Shown here: in pieces, positions 1-10,042 of the stretch
Numbering within the stretch: the stretch's first letter is position 1
How the letters are laid out: each line of letters opens with the position of its first letter
DNA from: an uncultured Bacteroidia bacterium
Lineage (GTDB): Bacteria > Bacteroidota > Bacteroidia > Bacteroidales > UBA932
DNA length: 39,082 bases
Direction of reading: 5' to 3'
Assembly: GCA_902796555.1 (NCBI GenBank)
Contig: CADBPR010000002.1
Coordinates: 1-39,082 of the forward strand
Translations under genes and position numbers: made by a program
The notes under the pieces: model-generated
Told to the model about the DNA's origin: nothing
Databases searched by the model: none
Seen by the model: only the letters and a program-made list of their open reading frames with translations

Positions 1-660
1 AAGGTGACCATCTCCAAGGAGAATACGGTCATCGTGGGCGGTGCCGGCCGCAAGGAAGACATCAAGGAGCGCGTCGACCTGATTCGCAAACAGATTTCCA
101 CCACGACTTCCGATTACGACCGTGAGAAGCTCCAGGAACGTCTGGGCAAGCTCGCCGGCGGTGTCGCCGTCATCTATGTCGGTGCAACCACCGAGGTGGA
201 GATGAAGGAGAAGAAAGACCGCGTGGACGACGCCCTGAATGCGACCCGTGCCGCTGTCGAGGAAGGTTACCTGCCGGGTGGCGGCGTGGCTTATATCCGT
301 GCCGCAGAGGTGCTCAAGAAGCTCAAAGGCGAGAACGAGGACGAGACCACGGGTATCCGGATTATCGAGCGCGCCATTGAGGAACCGCTCCGCCAGATTG
401 CTGAAAACGCCGGTGTGGAAGCATCCGTCATCATCAACAAGATTCGCGAAGGCAAGGCCGACTTCGGCTACAACGCCCGGACCGGCGAATACGTGAACAT
501 GTACGAGGCCGGTATCATCGACCCGACCAAGGTGGCCCGTATCGCCCTGGAGAACGCAGCCTCCGTCGCCGGCATGTTCCTGACGACCGAGTGCGGCATC
601 GTCGACATCCCCGAGCCGACGCCCGCAGCGCCCGCCATGCCCGCCGGTGGCATGATGTAG
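1..660 (+). CDS. groL: Chaperonin GroEL (60 kDa), 3' part
   Basis: The reading frame is open from the first base, so the 5' part lies outside the window; 219 C-terminal residues are present. GroEL forms the ATP-driven double-ring folding chamber in the cytoplasm with GroES. The fragment aligns by eye with the end of the apical domain, the second intermediate segment and the C-terminal equatorial domain: [40 protein letters not shown] and the flexible Gly/Met tail ending GGMM are hallmark stretches. The acidic GENEDE segment sits where the ATP-hydrolysis Asp of the family lies. A GTG at position 4 is internal, not a start. A clear terminator follows, so groL ends its transcription unit here. 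Confidence 0.97.
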   Translation, partial: KVTISKENTVIVGGAGRKEDIKERVDLIRKQISTTTSDYDREKLQERLGKLAGGVAVIYVGATTEVEMKEKKDRVDDALNATRAAVEEGYLPGGGVAYIRAAEVLKKLKGENEDETTGIRIIERAIEEPLRQIAENAGVEASVIINKIREGKADFGYNARTGEYVNMYEAGIIDPTKVARIALENAASVAGMFLTTECGIVDIPEPTPAAPAMPAGGMM

Positions 661-681
661 AAATCCGGTCATACGACCCTG

Positions 682-725
682 AGGGGGCGACAGCCTGCAA
701 CGGCTGCCGCCCCTTTGTGTTTTCT
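682..725 (+). terminator. Rho-independent terminator of groL
   Basis: A GC-rich stem begins about 20 nt after the groL stop. The arms 683-695 and 702-714 pair (CAGCC with GGCTG, then GC-rich pairs to the base, one A·C mismatch) around a 6-nt loop. A T-rich run follows (CTTTGTGTTTTCT). Confidence 0.8.
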
Positions 726-757
726 ACCAAAATAGAATGGATATCGGTTTTTTTGAT

Positions 758-765
758 TATCTTTG
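758..765 (+). promoter_or_regulatory. Bacteroidetes -7 box (TATCTTTG) of the outer-membrane protein gene
   Basis: TATCTTTG is a perfect match to the TAnnTTTG -7 consensus of Bacteroidetes sigma factors. It lies just after the groL terminator and 29 nt before the ATG at 795. No good TTTG -33 box is visible at the expected distance. Confidence 0.7.
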
Positions 766-794
766 CAACCAGAAATAACACTATTATTACGATA

Positions 795-2255
795 ATGAAA
801 AAATTAACCGCAATTGCACTGCTCCTTGCAGTGTCCCTGAGCGCCTTCGCCCAGGAAGAGAAAGAGAAAGAAGTCAAGAAGGGCTGGAGCTTCGGTCTCC
901 TCCCTACCGCCACATGGTCTACTGATAACGGTTTCCAGGCCGGCGCCTTCGGTGACGTCTATTATTATGGTGACGGCTCGACCTATCCGGACCCCCTGCA
1001 CAAAATCAGCTGGGAGGCTTCCTATTTCACGCACAGCCACCGGATGCGCCTCTATCTGGCTTACGACTCCAAGTACCTGATTCCCAACATGCGTCTCAAC
1101 GCATCCGTTACTTACATGAACGACCCGCTGTACAGCTTCTGGGGCTTCAACGGACCGGCCGCCGTGCAGGATTATGACCTCTGGTCCAACCGCAACACCG
1201 GCGCCGGCAACCACCTCAACTATTACGGCATGAGCCGCAATATGCTGCGCGTGCTGGCGAATGTCCAGGGCCGCATTACGGACCACCTCAACTGGGCGGC
1301 CGGCGTGAACTTCTGGCGCTGGGGACTGGGCGACATGAAAGACAACGGCGTCAAGTCCGGTGATACCAAAGAGTATTACAACACGGACGTCACCCTCTAC
1401 AAGAAATACAACAGCATCGGTGCCATCACCGACGCGGAAAAGGACGGCGGTCTGTCCCTGGAGCTGAATGCAGGCGTCGTGTTTGACACCCGCGACATCG
1501 AAGCCGCTCCGAACCGGGGTATCTGGGCCGAGGCCTACCTCAACGGTGCGCCGTATGCCGGCAATTCCAAGACCGGTCTCTACAGCCCGTACCTGAAGGC
1601 CTGCGCCTATTTCCGTCACTACATCAGCATTCCCATCCCGATTCCGGCGGGTAACCCTGTGTTTGCCTACCGTCTGGCCTGGCAGCAGACCCTGGCCGGC
1701 GAGACCCCGTTCTACATGATTCAGAACGTGCCGCTGCTGGTCCAGCGCAATATGATTTCCGAAGGTTTCGGCTCCTCCAACACCGTCCGCGGTCTGCGTG
1801 AGAACCGTATCCTCTCCGAAGGTTTCGCCTGGGTCAACACCGAACTGCGCGTGAAACTGGTCAACTTCAAACTGTTCAACCAGTATTTCTACATCGCGAT
1901 GAACCCCTTCTTCGACGCCGGTATCGTCACGAAGCCGTACCGTGCCGACAAACTCCAGGGCATCGTCAACGATGCCGCGCTGGTGGCATTTGATTACAGC
2001 AAATATGTCCAGTATCTGCAGGATGACGCCAAGCGGGCCAAGACCCTGGAGAATTTCCAGGCCGTCCACAACAGCTCCTACACCGGTACGATTTACGATG
2101 CCAGCAAGGTCCATAACGTGGTCTACAGCGGCGGTATCGGCCTGAAGATTGCGATGAACCAGAACTTCATCGTCTCGGCGGAATACGCCCACTGCTTCTA
2201 CGCGCCGATGAAGGCGGAGCCCTGGATCGGTATCGGTATGAACTACCAGTTCTGA
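795..2255 (+). CDS. Omp85/D15 surface-antigen-type outer-membrane beta-barrel protein
   Basis: Encodes 486 residues. The ATG at 795 is chosen because it opens a classical type I signal peptide (MKKLTAIALLLAVSLSAFA, then QEE); the frame is open further upstream but crosses the terminator and promoter. The mature part is rich in alternating aromatic/polar beta strands and ends in a terminal Phe (GMNYQF), typical of outer-membrane barrels. The stretch VVFDTRDIEAAPNRGIWAEA and the later GFGSSNTVRGL resemble the D15/bacterial surface antigen barrel domain of the BamA/TamA superfamily. No POTRA repeats are evident and the protein is short, so it is more likely a stand-alone barrel than BamA. It sits alone between a promoter and a terminator. 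Its cargo or substrate cannot be told. Confidence 0.8.
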   Translation: MKKLTAIALLLAVSLSAFAQEEKEKEVKKGWSFGLLPTATWSTDNGFQAGAFGDVYYYGDGSTYPDPLHKISWEASYFTHSHRMRLYLAYDSKYLIPNMRLNASVTYMNDPLYSFWGFNGPAAVQDYDLWSNRNTGAGNHLNYYGMSRNMLRVLANVQGRITDHLNWAAGVNFWRWGLGDMKDNGVKSGDTKEYYNTDVTLYKKYNSIGAITDAEKDGGLSLELNAGVVFDTRDIEAAPNRGIWAEAYLNGAPYAGNSKTGLYSPYLKACAYFRHYISIPIPIPAGNPVFAYRLAWQQTLAGETPFYMIQNVPLLVQRNMISEGFGSSNTVRGLRENRILSEGFAWVNTELRVKLVNFKLFNQYFYIAMNPFFDAGIVTKPYRADKLQGIVNDAALVAFDYSKYVQYLQDDAKRAKTLENFQAVHNSSYTGTIYDASKVHNVVYSGGIGLKIAMNQNFIVSAEYAHCFYAPMKAEPWIGIGMNYQF

Positions 2256-2274
2256 TTTAATACGACAAGTCTGG

Positions 2275-2313
2275 AAGAAACAGGATGAGGCGAACCTTCC
2301 TGTTTCTTTCGCT
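2275..2313 (+). terminator. Hairpin after the Omp85-like gene
   Basis: Arms 2275-2285 and 2298-2308 (AAGAAACAGGA / TCCTGTTTCTT) are perfectly complementary over 11 bp. A nested AGG-cgaa-CCT stem lies inside. The tail TTTCGCTTTATG is only moderately T-rich, so the structure may end the upstream transcript or act in the leader of the next gene. Confidence 0.65.
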
Positions 2314-2342
2314 TTATGATAACCCCGTATTCATACAACGCC

Positions 2343-5300
2343 ATGATTTTCAAGTGTATCAAACACGTCTGGATGGCAGCGGCTCTCGCGGCGCTCCTCC
2401 TGTCCGGTTGCCGGCAGGCCCCCCAGACGCCACCGGCAGCATTTGCCGACATTGTCAAGGCCTATACCGGCGGTGCCGTCCCTGACGGCGGCGCTGTCCG
2501 GGTGGAATTTGCAGCCGATGTACCCGGCGCCCGCGCCGGTCAGGCGGTTCCGGAAGGATGCATTTCCTTCACCCCTGCCCTGAAAGGCCAGGCCGTATGG
2601 TCCGGCGCTTCAGGGATTGCCTTCACCCCCGAGGCCGGTACGCTGAAACCGGGCAAGGAATACCGTTGCAACGTCCGGATGGACAAGCTCCTGGGCCTGA
2701 GCGCCCCGGAACTGGCGACCTTCTCCTTCCCCTTCCGGGCGGCTGAGAAATGCGTCGCGGCGGCCATCGAGCACGTCTTTGTTCCGACCGACAACCCCGC
2801 CGTCGCCCTGGCGGAAGGTGTCCTGCGCTTCAGCCAGGCCGCTTCGGAAGAAACGGTCCGCGCCATGCTGCCGGAAGGTTCGGAATTCGAGCTGGCGGAA
2901 GAAGGCGGCTACTACCGCTTCACCCTTCCGTCCGAAGCCCGCGGCACGGCCGACCGGGCCCTGACGCTGCGCCTTAAAGAAGCCGGCGGATTCAAGGTAG
3001 GCGACGCTGCGACGGCCGTCATCCCCGGTACGGACGGCGCCTTCCGCGTCATCGCTTCCCGCATTGTCGAGGACAAGACCCCCTTCATCGAACTCGCCTT
3101 CTCCGACCCGGCCGCCGAAATCAACGGCAAGGGCGGCGGTATCATGGTGTACGGTATCGGACGGGGCAGCCTGGAGCAGACGGGCAACATCCTGCGGATT
3201 TACTACGACCAGCGCACCGCGGATGAAATCACGGTGGTCCTGTATGATATTGTCAAGAGCATGGACGGCCGCAAACTGGAAGGCGGCTACCAGGCTTCTT
3301 TCGCAGCCGCCCGGCCCAAACCGGAGGTGCAGCTGCAGCTCCAGGGCAACATCCTCCCGGACGAGAAGGCATTGGTCCTTCCCTTCCGGGCCGTCAACCT
3401 GACGGCGGTGGACCTGAGCGTCATCAAGATTTACGAAAGCAATATGCCGGTCTTCCTCCAGGACAATGAACTGGGCGGCGAAGACGGCCTGCGGCGCAGC
3501 GGGCGGAAAATCCTGACCCGCACCATTCCGCTGGACGGGCAGCAGGACCAGTGGGGCGACTACAGCATCGACCTGTCCGACCTGTTCAAACAGGAGCCCG
3601 GCGCCCTGTACCGCATCCGCCTGTCTTTCCGGCAGGAATATGCGACCTGGGGCAATGAGGCCGCTCCCAAGGGCCTGACGTTCATCACGGCGCCGGAGCA
3701 GGCAGATGACAACTGGGACTATCCCAGCCCCTGGTACTATGAGAATTTCATCGACTGGAGCGAATACGACTGGAACGACCGTGAAGACCCTTCCAAACCG
3801 TCTTATTACATGGTCGAAAGCCGTTTCCCCTGCGTCAATCTGCTGGCCTCCAACCTGGGTATGATTGCGCAGTACGCGGGCGGCGACAAGCTCTGGGCCA
3901 GCGTCAGCGATATCGTGACGGCCAACCCGCTGGGCGGGGTGCAGGTACAGGCCCTCAACTTCCAGCTCCAGCCGATTGGCGAGGATAAGACCGACGGGAA
4001 CGGCATGGCCGAGATTTCCCTCAGCGGGAAGCCTTTCCTGCTGATTGCCCGCCGGGGCGGAGATACCGGATACCTGAAAGTCAATGACGGAAACGAAAAG
4101 TCCCTGAGCCGTTTCGACGTGGGCGGAAAGCGCCTGGAGAAAGGGCTGAAAGGCTATGTCTACGGCGAACGCGGTGTCTGGCGTCCGGGTGACACCCTGC
4201 ATGTGACCCTGCTCCTGCACGACCGCGAAGGACGCATTCCGGCCGGCCATCCCGCCGCGCTGGAACTCTATACGCCCGAGGGCCGGTTCTACTGCAAGCA
4301 TGTCTGCCGGGAAGGCGTGGACGGCTTCTATGCCTTCTCCGTACCCACCCGCGCCGACGACCCGACCGGCATCTGGAACGCATATATCAAAGTGGGCGGC
4401 GCCGCTTTCCATAAAGCCCTGCGGATTGAAACGGTCAAGCCCAACCGGCTGAAGATTGAGACCGACCTGGGCGGCAATCTGCTGCAGGCCGGTTCCCGGA
4501 TTCCGCTGCGCCTGGCTTCCCAATGGCTGACAGGCCCCGCCGCGAGCGGGCTGAAAGCGGGCGTAAGCCTGACCCTGCGCCGGCAGAACGCGGCTTTCAA
4601 AGGCTTTGAGGGATATGTATTTACCGACCCGACGTCGACCTTTACCACCAGCGAGCACGCCCTGTGGAGCGGCCGGCTGGACGGTGAAGGGAAGGCCGGT
4701 GCCACCGTGGCTGTTCCGACGGCGGCAGATGCGCCCGGCATGTTGACCGCGACCCTCCTGTCCACCGTAACCGAGGAAGGCGGCGACGAGAGCTTCGTCA
4801 CCACGACCCTGCCCTTCTCCCCCTTCAGCGCCTACGTGGGCGTCAAGGCCCCGGAGGGCGACCTGGAAACCGACCAGGACCTCGCCTTCAAAGTGGCGGT
4901 CGTCTCGGCGGACGGAAAGCGTGTTTCCGGTCATCGCCTGGAATACAAGATTTTCAAGACGGAATGGAGCTGGTGGTGGGAGAACGATGCCGACCAGCTG
5001 GGCTCCTATGTACACGGCGCCGATGCCAAGACCTGGGCCAGCGGCCTGCTGACCTCGACCGGCAGCGACGTAACCGTGCCCCTGCGGGTGGATTATCCGG
5101 AATGGGGGCGTTTCCTGATTTATGTCAAAGACCTGGACAGCGGGCATGCCAGCGGACTGGTCACCTTCGTCGACTGGCCGTCCTGGCGCGGCCGGGCCGA
5201 CCGGCGCGATCCGGACGCCTTGACGATGCTGTCCTTCTCCACCGACAAGAAGTCCTATGCCGTGGGTGAAACCGTCACAGTCTATATCCCGGCCGCCGAC

Positions 5301-7775
5301 AAGGGCAAGGCCCTGGTTTCCCTGGAGAACGGCAGCGGCGTCATCTCCCGCAAATGGGTCGCCGCCGCTGCGGACAAGGACACCCCGTACCAGTTCAAAG
5401 TAACGGCCGACATGGCGCCGAACTTCTATGTCCATGTCACCCTGCTGCAGCCGCACCAGAACACGGCCAACGACCTTCCAATCCGGATGTACGGCGTGGT
5501 GCCCGTGCTGGTGAGCAACCCGGGCTCGCACCTGGAGCCCGTCATCACGATGGCGGACAGCGTCCATCCCGAAGAGGAATTCACGGTCAAGGTCAGCGAG
5601 AAGAACGGCAAACCGATGACCTATACACTGGCCATCGTAGACGAAGGTCTGCTGGATATCACCGGATTCAAGACTCCGGACCCGTGGAATGCCCTCTATG
5701 CCCGCGAGGCCCTGGGCGTGTCCACTTTCGACCTGTATGACCAGGTCTGCGGCGCTTTCGCCGGACGGTTCTCCCCGATGCTGGGCATCGGCGGTGACGA
5801 GGATATGATGACCGGAAACAAGCGCGACAACCGCTTCAACGCCGTGGTCAAAGTGCTCGGTCCCTTCACGATGAAACGGGGCGGCGACAGCCACCGGATC
5901 AAGCTGCCGATGTACGTCGGATCCGTCCGCGTCATGGTGGTGGCCGGCACGGCGGCTGGCGCCTACGGCAATGCCCAGAAGAGCGTGACGGTCAAGTCTC
6001 CGCTCATGGTCGTGCCGACCCTGCCGCGTGTCATCAGTACCGGCGAGCAGGTGACCCTGCCCGTGAACGTATTCGTACTGGAAGACGGCATCAGCAGTGC
6101 CAAGGTAAAGGTCGAGGCGGAAGGCCCCGTGCGGTTGACCGGTCCGGCCGAGAGCACCTTGTCCTTCAGCAAACCGGGAGACGAGATGGTCCGTTTCGCC
6201 CTGGAGACGACGGGCGAAGGCTTCGCCCATATCACCGTTTCCGCCAGCGGCAACGGCCAGCGCACCTCCGAGACGATTCATATCGAAGTCCGCAATCCGA
6301 GTCCCTGGCTGGTGGACGTGCAGCGCCGCGCCATCGCGCCGGGCAGCGAGAGCACCTTTGTCTGGAATGCCTTCCCGGATGAAGGACAGGCCCGGGCGCA
6401 GCTGTCCCTGACCAGTTTCCCGGCCATCGATTTCAATGCGGCCTTCCGCTATGTCCGGGATTACCCGTACAACTGCAGCGAACAGCTGTCGGCCCGCGGT
6501 ATCAACCTGGTCTACACCCAGGATTTCCTCACGGAGGAGAATGCCGCCAAGGCCCGGGAGATGGTACCGGTCCTGCTGCAGGAACTCTATGGCAGACAAC
6601 TGGCTGACGGCGGTATCGCCTACTGGCCGGGTGCCGCCTCCGCCGACACCTGGGTCACATCCATGGCCGGTGTCTTCATGCTGGAGGCGAAAGCCAAGGG
6701 ATTCGAAGTCAACAACGGCGTGCTGAACAGCTGGAAAGCCTTCCAGAAGAAGGCCGTACAGAACTGGCGCAAGGCGGCGAACCGCAACCTGGACGATTTG
6801 GACCAGGCCTACCGGCTCTATACCCTCGCCCTGGCCGGCAACAGCGACCAGGCTTCGATGAACCGGCTGAAAGAGAGCGAGAACCTGAGCATCCAGGGAC
6901 GCCGGATGCTGGCGGCGGCCTATGCCGTCAGCGGCAAGGCTGACATCGCACTGGGACTGCTGCAGGCCGACGAAAAGGTGTTTGAAGCCTACCTGAACGA
7001 CCGGATTTCCTATGGTTCTTCCACCCGTGACCAGGCCATGGCCGTCGAGGCCCTGACCCTGGCCGGCGATATTCCGGGCGCGCTGGAACTGGCCGACGAA
7101 GTGGCCGGCAGCTTCCGCAGCGGCTATTACAGCACGCAGGAGCTGGCCTTTGCCTCCGTTGCCATGAAGCGGCTGGCAGCCAAGACCAACAACGCCGCCC
7201 TCGCCTGCACCGTTGACGGGAAAGAGATTTCCAGCCCGCAGGCCCACTACACGGCCGCGCTGAATCCCACGACCGGAAAGGTCAGCGCGCGGAACCGTTC
7301 CGAAGGGACGGTCTACGCCAGCCTCGTCACGGTCAGCCGGCCGGCCGGTCCGGTGGCGGCCGATGCCGAGGGACTTCGCCTGAACGTCAGCTACCGGGAT
7401 GCGGACGGCCGGGACGTGAATCCGGCTTCGCTGCCGCAGGGTACCGAGTTTACGGCCGTGATTACGGTCAGCAACCCGTCCCTGACCCGCGACCTGGACC
7501 ACCTGGCCCTGACGCAGCTGGTTCCTTCCGGCTGGGAAATCCGCAACGAACGCCTCACCGGCGGAGCGGAGGGCGCCTATACCCGCCTGGACATCCGGGA
7601 CGACCGCAACATCTGGTATTTCGACCTGCCGATGGGCAAGTCCAAGACCTTCAAGACCCGCCTGCGGGCCGCTTACGAGGGCAACTTCGTACTGCCGGCC
7701 ATCCAGTGCGAGGCCATGTATGACGCCCGGACCTATGCCCGCACGGCATCCGGAAAGGCGGCCGTGACCCGCTGA
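2343..7775 (+). CDS. Alpha-2-macroglobulin family lipoprotein (thioester type, YfhM-like)
   Basis: Encodes about 1810 residues. Bacterial A2Ms trap attacking proteases in the periplasm and bind them through a reactive thioester. The ATG at 2343 is preferred over one 27 nt upstream because it directly precedes a lipoprotein signal with lipobox LLSGC (Cys23), so the protein is membrane-anchored. The bait/thioester half is recognisable: the CxEQ thioester motif appears as CSEQ (Cys about residue 1378, codon 6474-6476) within YPYNCSEQLSARG, followed by the alpha-helical toroid typical of the complement/A2M fold. MG-type beta domains fill the N-terminal 1300 residues, including the YVYGERGVWRPGDTLHVTLL stretch that is strongly conserved in bacterial A2Ms. 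The stop overlaps the pbpC start by 1 nt (TGATG), so the two are translationally coupled, as in many Gram-negative bacteria. The inhibitory role is known for the family and inferred here. Confidence 0.95.
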   Translation: MIFKCIKHVWMAAALAALLLSGCRQAPQTPPAAFADIVKAYTGGAVPDGGAVRVEFAADVPGARAGQAVPEGCISFTPALKGQAVWSGASGIAFTPEAGTLKPGKEYRCNVRMDKLLGLSAPELATFSFPFRAAEKCVAAAIEHVFVPTDNPAVALAEGVLRFSQAASEETVRAMLPEGSEFELAEEGGYYRFTLPSEARGTADRALTLRLKEAGGFKVGDAATAVIPGTDGAFRVIASRIVEDKTPFIELAFSDPAAEINGKGGGIMVYGIGRGSLEQTGNILRIYYDQRTADEITVVLYDIVKSMDGRKLEGGYQASFAAARPKPEVQLQLQGNILPDEKALVLPFRAVNLTAVDLSVIKIYESNMPVFLQDNELGGEDGLRRSGRKILTRTIPLDGQQDQWGDYSIDLSDLFKQEPGALYRIRLSFRQEYATWGNEAAPKGLTFITAPEQADDNWDYPSPWYYENFIDWSEYDWNDREDPSKPSYYMVESRFPCVNLLASNLGMIAQYAGGDKLWASVSDIVTANPLGGVQVQALNFQLQPIGEDKTDGNGMAEISLSGKPFLLIARRGGDTGYLKVNDGNEKSLSRFDVGGKRLEKGLKGYVYGERGVWRPGDTLHVTLLLHDREGRIPAGHPAALELYTPEGRFYCKHVCREGVDGFYAFSVPTRADDPTGIWNAYIKVGGAAFHKALRIETVKPNRLKIETDLGGNLLQAGSRIPLRLASQWLTGPAASGLKAGVSLTLRRQNAAFKGFEGYVFTDPTSTFTTSEHALWSGRLDGEGKAGATVAVPTAADAPGMLTATLLSTVTEEGGDESFVTTTLPFSPFSAYVGVKAPEGDLETDQDLAFKVAVVSADGKRVSGHRLEYKIFKTEWSWWWENDADQLGSYVHGADAKTWASGLLTSTGSDVTVPLRVDYPEWGRFLIYVKDLDSGHASGLVTFVDWPSWRGRADRRDPDALTMLSFSTDKKSYAVGETVTVYIPAADKGKALVSLENGSGVISRKWVAAAADKDTPYQFKVTADMAPNFYVHVTLLQPHQNTANDLPIRMYGVVPVLVSNPGSHLEPVITMADSVHPEEEFTVKVSEKNGKPMTYTLAIVDEGLLDITGFKTPDPWNALYAREALGVSTFDLYDQVCGAFAGRFSPMLGIGGDEDMMTGNKRDNRFNAVVKVLGPFTMKRGGDSHRIKLPMYVGSVRVMVVAGTAAGAYGNAQKSVTVKSPLMVVPTLPRVISTGEQVTLPVNVFVLEDGISSAKVKVEAEGPVRLTGPAESTLSFSKPGDEMVRFALETTGEGFAHITVSASGNGQRTSETIHIEVRNPSPWLVDVQRRAIAPGSESTFVWNAFPDEGQARAQLSLTSFPAIDFNAAFRYVRDYPYNCSEQLSARGINLVYTQDFLTEENAAKAREMVPVLLQELYGRQLADGGIAYWPGAASADTWVTSMAGVFMLEAKAKGFEVNNGVLNSWKAFQKKAVQNWRKAANRNLDDLDQAYRLYTLALAGNSDQASMNRLKESENLSIQGRRMLAAAYAVSGKADIALGLLQADEKVFEAYLNDRISYGSSTRDQAMAVEALTLAGDIPGALELADEVAGSFRSGYYSTQELAFASVAMKRLAAKTNNAALACTVDGKEISSPQAHYTAALNPTTGKVSARNRSEGTVYASLVTVSRPAGPVAADAEGLRLNVSYRDADGRDVNPASLPQGTEFTAVITVSNPSLTRDLDHLALTQLVPSGWEIRNERLTGGAEGAYTRLDIRDDRNIWYFDLPMGKSKTFKTRLRAAYEGNFVLPAIQCEAMYDARTYARTASGKAAVTR

Positions 7776-9967
7776 TGTCCCGCAAACGGATGATGATAAC
7801 AGGTATCCTGGCAGCGTTGCTGCTGGGATATCTGTTTTGTCTTCCGCGCAACTTGTTTCCGGGCGTTCCCTACTCCACCGTCGTCACCGACCGTTCCGGA
7901 GAACTGCTGGGTGCCCGTATTGCTGCGGACGGACAGTGGCGTTTCCCGCCGCGGGACAGCATCCCCGCGCGCTATGCCACCGCCCTGGTCCAGTTTGAAG
8001 ACCGGCACTTCCGCCTGCATCCCGGCGTCAATCCCGTTTCCATCGTCCGGGCCTTCATCAACAACCTCCGGGCCGGGCATGTGACCAGCGGCGGCAGCAC
8101 CCTGACGATGCAGGTCATCCGGCTGTCGCGCGGACGGGAAAGGACCCTGTGGCAAAAAATGATAGAAGCCGTTCTGGCCACCCGGCTGGAACTGCGCTGC
8201 GACAAAGACGAAATCCTGTGCCTGTATGCCTCCCACGCCCCTTTCGGGGGCAATGTGGTCGGGTTGGACGCAGCGGCCTGGCGTTATTTCGGGCGCCCGC
8301 CGGAAGCCCTGTCCTGGGGCGAAGCGGCGACCCTGGCCATCCTGCCGAATGCGCCGGCGTCGATGCACCCCGGCCGCAACCGGGAAGGGCTGCTGCGCAA
8401 GCGGAACCGGCTGCTGGAAAGGCTGCGGGACCACGGCGACATCGATGCGGAAACCTGCTCCCTGGCCTGCAGCGAGCCCCTGCCCGATGCACCGCAGCCG
8501 CTGCCCTCCTATGCCTATTCCCTGGTTGAATGGCACAACCGGACGACACCGGGGCAGCGCATCCGGACCGACATCGACCTGGGCCTGCAGCAGCAGGTGG
8601 AAGCGGTCACGGCCCGCTGGCGGGAAGAATTGAGCCGAGACGGCGTGGCGGACCTGGCCGTGGTGGTCGAATCGGTAGCGACCGGCGCGGTGCTGGCCTA
8701 CATCGGGAACGCTTCTCCCGAACAGGCCCGGCCCGGCGCTAAGGTGGACATCGCCCGTTCCCCCCGTAGCACGGGCAGTATCCTGAAGCCGCTGCTGTAC
8801 TGCGCCCTGGTGGACGAGGGGGAAATCCTGCCGGCCACCCTGCTGCCCGACGTTCCGGTCAATTTCGGCGGCTTTGCCCCGCAGAACTTCGACCTGCAGT
8901 TTGCCGGTGCCGTGCCGGCCGACGAGGCCCTGACCCGCTCGCTGAACGTTCCCGCCGTACACATGCTGCGCCGTTACGGGGTTCCGCGCTTCTACGACTT
9001 GCTCAAGAAACTGGGAATGAGCACCTTGACCCGCGACCCGTCGGTCTACGGACTGTCCCTGATTCTGGGCGGGGCCGAAGGAACGCTGCGGGACATTACG
9101 GATATCTATGCCGGCCTGTCGCGCAGCTACCAGACCGATACGACCGTCTTCGGCAGGACCGCCCTGTGGTATACGCTGCAGGCCTTGAAGGAGCTGGGCC
9201 GGCCGGATGAAATCGACCTGCGGATGGTGCGTTCCGTCCGGCGCGTCGCCTGGAAAACCGGCACGAGCTACGGGTTCCGGGATGCCTGGGCGGTGGGCGT
9301 CAGTCCCGATTATGCCGTCGGCGTCTGGGCCGGCAATGCCCAGGGGCAGGGCGTACCCGGACTGACCGGCGCCCGAACGGCAGGTCCCGTTCTTTTCGAT
9401 GTCTTCAACCTGCTCCCGCCGGACCGGGCGGACGGAGCCTATGCCGCGGACGGATGGTTCCTGGAGCCGGCCCCGGGCGAGTATGTCAAAGCGGAGGTCT
9501 GCCGGCAGTCCGGCCACCTGAAAGGCTTATACTGCCCGCAGGCGGATACGCTGATGCTCCCGCGCGGGGCTCTGGACAGCGACCCCTGCCCCTACCACAA
9601 GGAACTGGACGGCGAAATCTGGTTCTTGCTGCCGCCTTCCATGGAATGGTATTACCGGCAGCAGCATCCGGAATACCGGCCCTACCGCAAACCCGGCCGG
9701 AACGAGGGCGTCATGGAGTTCATCTACCCGGGTCCGGGGGCTGCCATTTCTATCCCGCGCCAGCTGGACGGCAGCAAGAAGGGGGTCGTGTTCAACCTGG
9801 CCCACCGCCACCCCGCCACGAAGGTCTGGTGGCACCTGGACGAGGACTATGCCGGGGAGACCCAGTATCTGCACCAATTGACCCTCAATCCCGCACCCGG
9901 GCCGCACACGCTGACGGTCGTGGATGCGGACGCCAACACCCTTTCCATCCGCTTTACCATCGAATAG
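7775..9967 (+). CDS. pbpC: Penicillin-binding protein 1C (bifunctional glycosyltransferase/transpeptidase)
   Basis: Encodes 730 residues. PBP1C polymerises glycan strands from lipid II and carries a penicillin-binding transpeptidase domain at the periplasmic face of the inner membrane. A single N-terminal membrane anchor spans about residues 7-23. The GT51 domain shows the catalytic Glu in FEDRHF (E75) and GGSTLTMQ (about 106-113). The transpeptidase shows SILK (S335, K338), SLN (S389-N391) and KTGTS (from K494). The last 90 or so residues, from GAAISIPRQLDG, match the PBP1C-specific C-terminal (BiPBP_C) domain, which separates it from PBP1A/1B. The start is fixed by the TGATG overlap with the alpha-2-macroglobulin gene. 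The pair is thought to repair the wall after breach while A2M blocks invading proteases. All catalytic motifs are intact. Confidence 0.96.
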   Translation: MSRKRMMITGILAALLLGYLFCLPRNLFPGVPYSTVVTDRSGELLGARIAADGQWRFPPRDSIPARYATALVQFEDRHFRLHPGVNPVSIVRAFINNLRAGHVTSGGSTLTMQVIRLSRGRERTLWQKMIEAVLATRLELRCDKDEILCLYASHAPFGGNVVGLDAAAWRYFGRPPEALSWGEAATLAILPNAPASMHPGRNREGLLRKRNRLLERLRDHGDIDAETCSLACSEPLPDAPQPLPSYAYSLVEWHNRTTPGQRIRTDIDLGLQQQVEAVTARWREELSRDGVADLAVVVESVATGAVLAYIGNASPEQARPGAKVDIARSPRSTGSILKPLLYCALVDEGEILPATLLPDVPVNFGGFAPQNFDLQFAGAVPADEALTRSLNVPAVHMLRRYGVPRFYDLLKKLGMSTLTRDPSVYGLSLILGGAEGTLRDITDIYAGLSRSYQTDTTVFGRTALWYTLQALKELGRPDEIDLRMVRSVRRVAWKTGTSYGFRDAWAVGVSPDYAVGVWAGNAQGQGVPGLTGARTAGPVLFDVFNLLPPDRADGAYAADGWFLEPAPGEYVKAEVCRQSGHLKGLYCPQADTLMLPRGALDSDPCPYHKELDGEIWFLLPPSMEWYYRQQHPEYRPYRKPGRNEGVMEFIYPGPGAAISIPRQLDGSKKGVVFNLAHRHPATKVWWHLDEDYAGETQYLHQLTLNPAPGPHTLTVVDADANTLSIRFTIE

Positions 9968-10027
9968 AAAACAGCAGCATCCCCTTTGCGCCCGGGCCGG
10001 AAGCCGTGGGAAGCAAAAGGGATGCTG
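9962..10027 (-). terminator. Long hairpin between convergent pbpC and metG
   Basis: Arms 9975-9989 and 10013-10027 (CAGCATCCCCTTTGC / GCAAAAGGGATGCTG) pair over 15 bp with one mismatch. Read on the minus strand the stem is followed by CTGTTTTCTATT, a short T-run, so it most clearly serves metG. It can also stall transcription from pbpC. Confidence 0.7.
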
Positions 10028-10042
10028 ACCGGGAATATGGTC

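Noticed and set aside
2610..7502. A 1630-codon open frame antisense to the alpha-2-macroglobulin gene
   Set aside because: It mirrors the sense gene exactly. GC-rich codon use that avoids TTA, CTA and TCA leaves the opposite strand free of stops. The product is low in normal composition and shows no domain.
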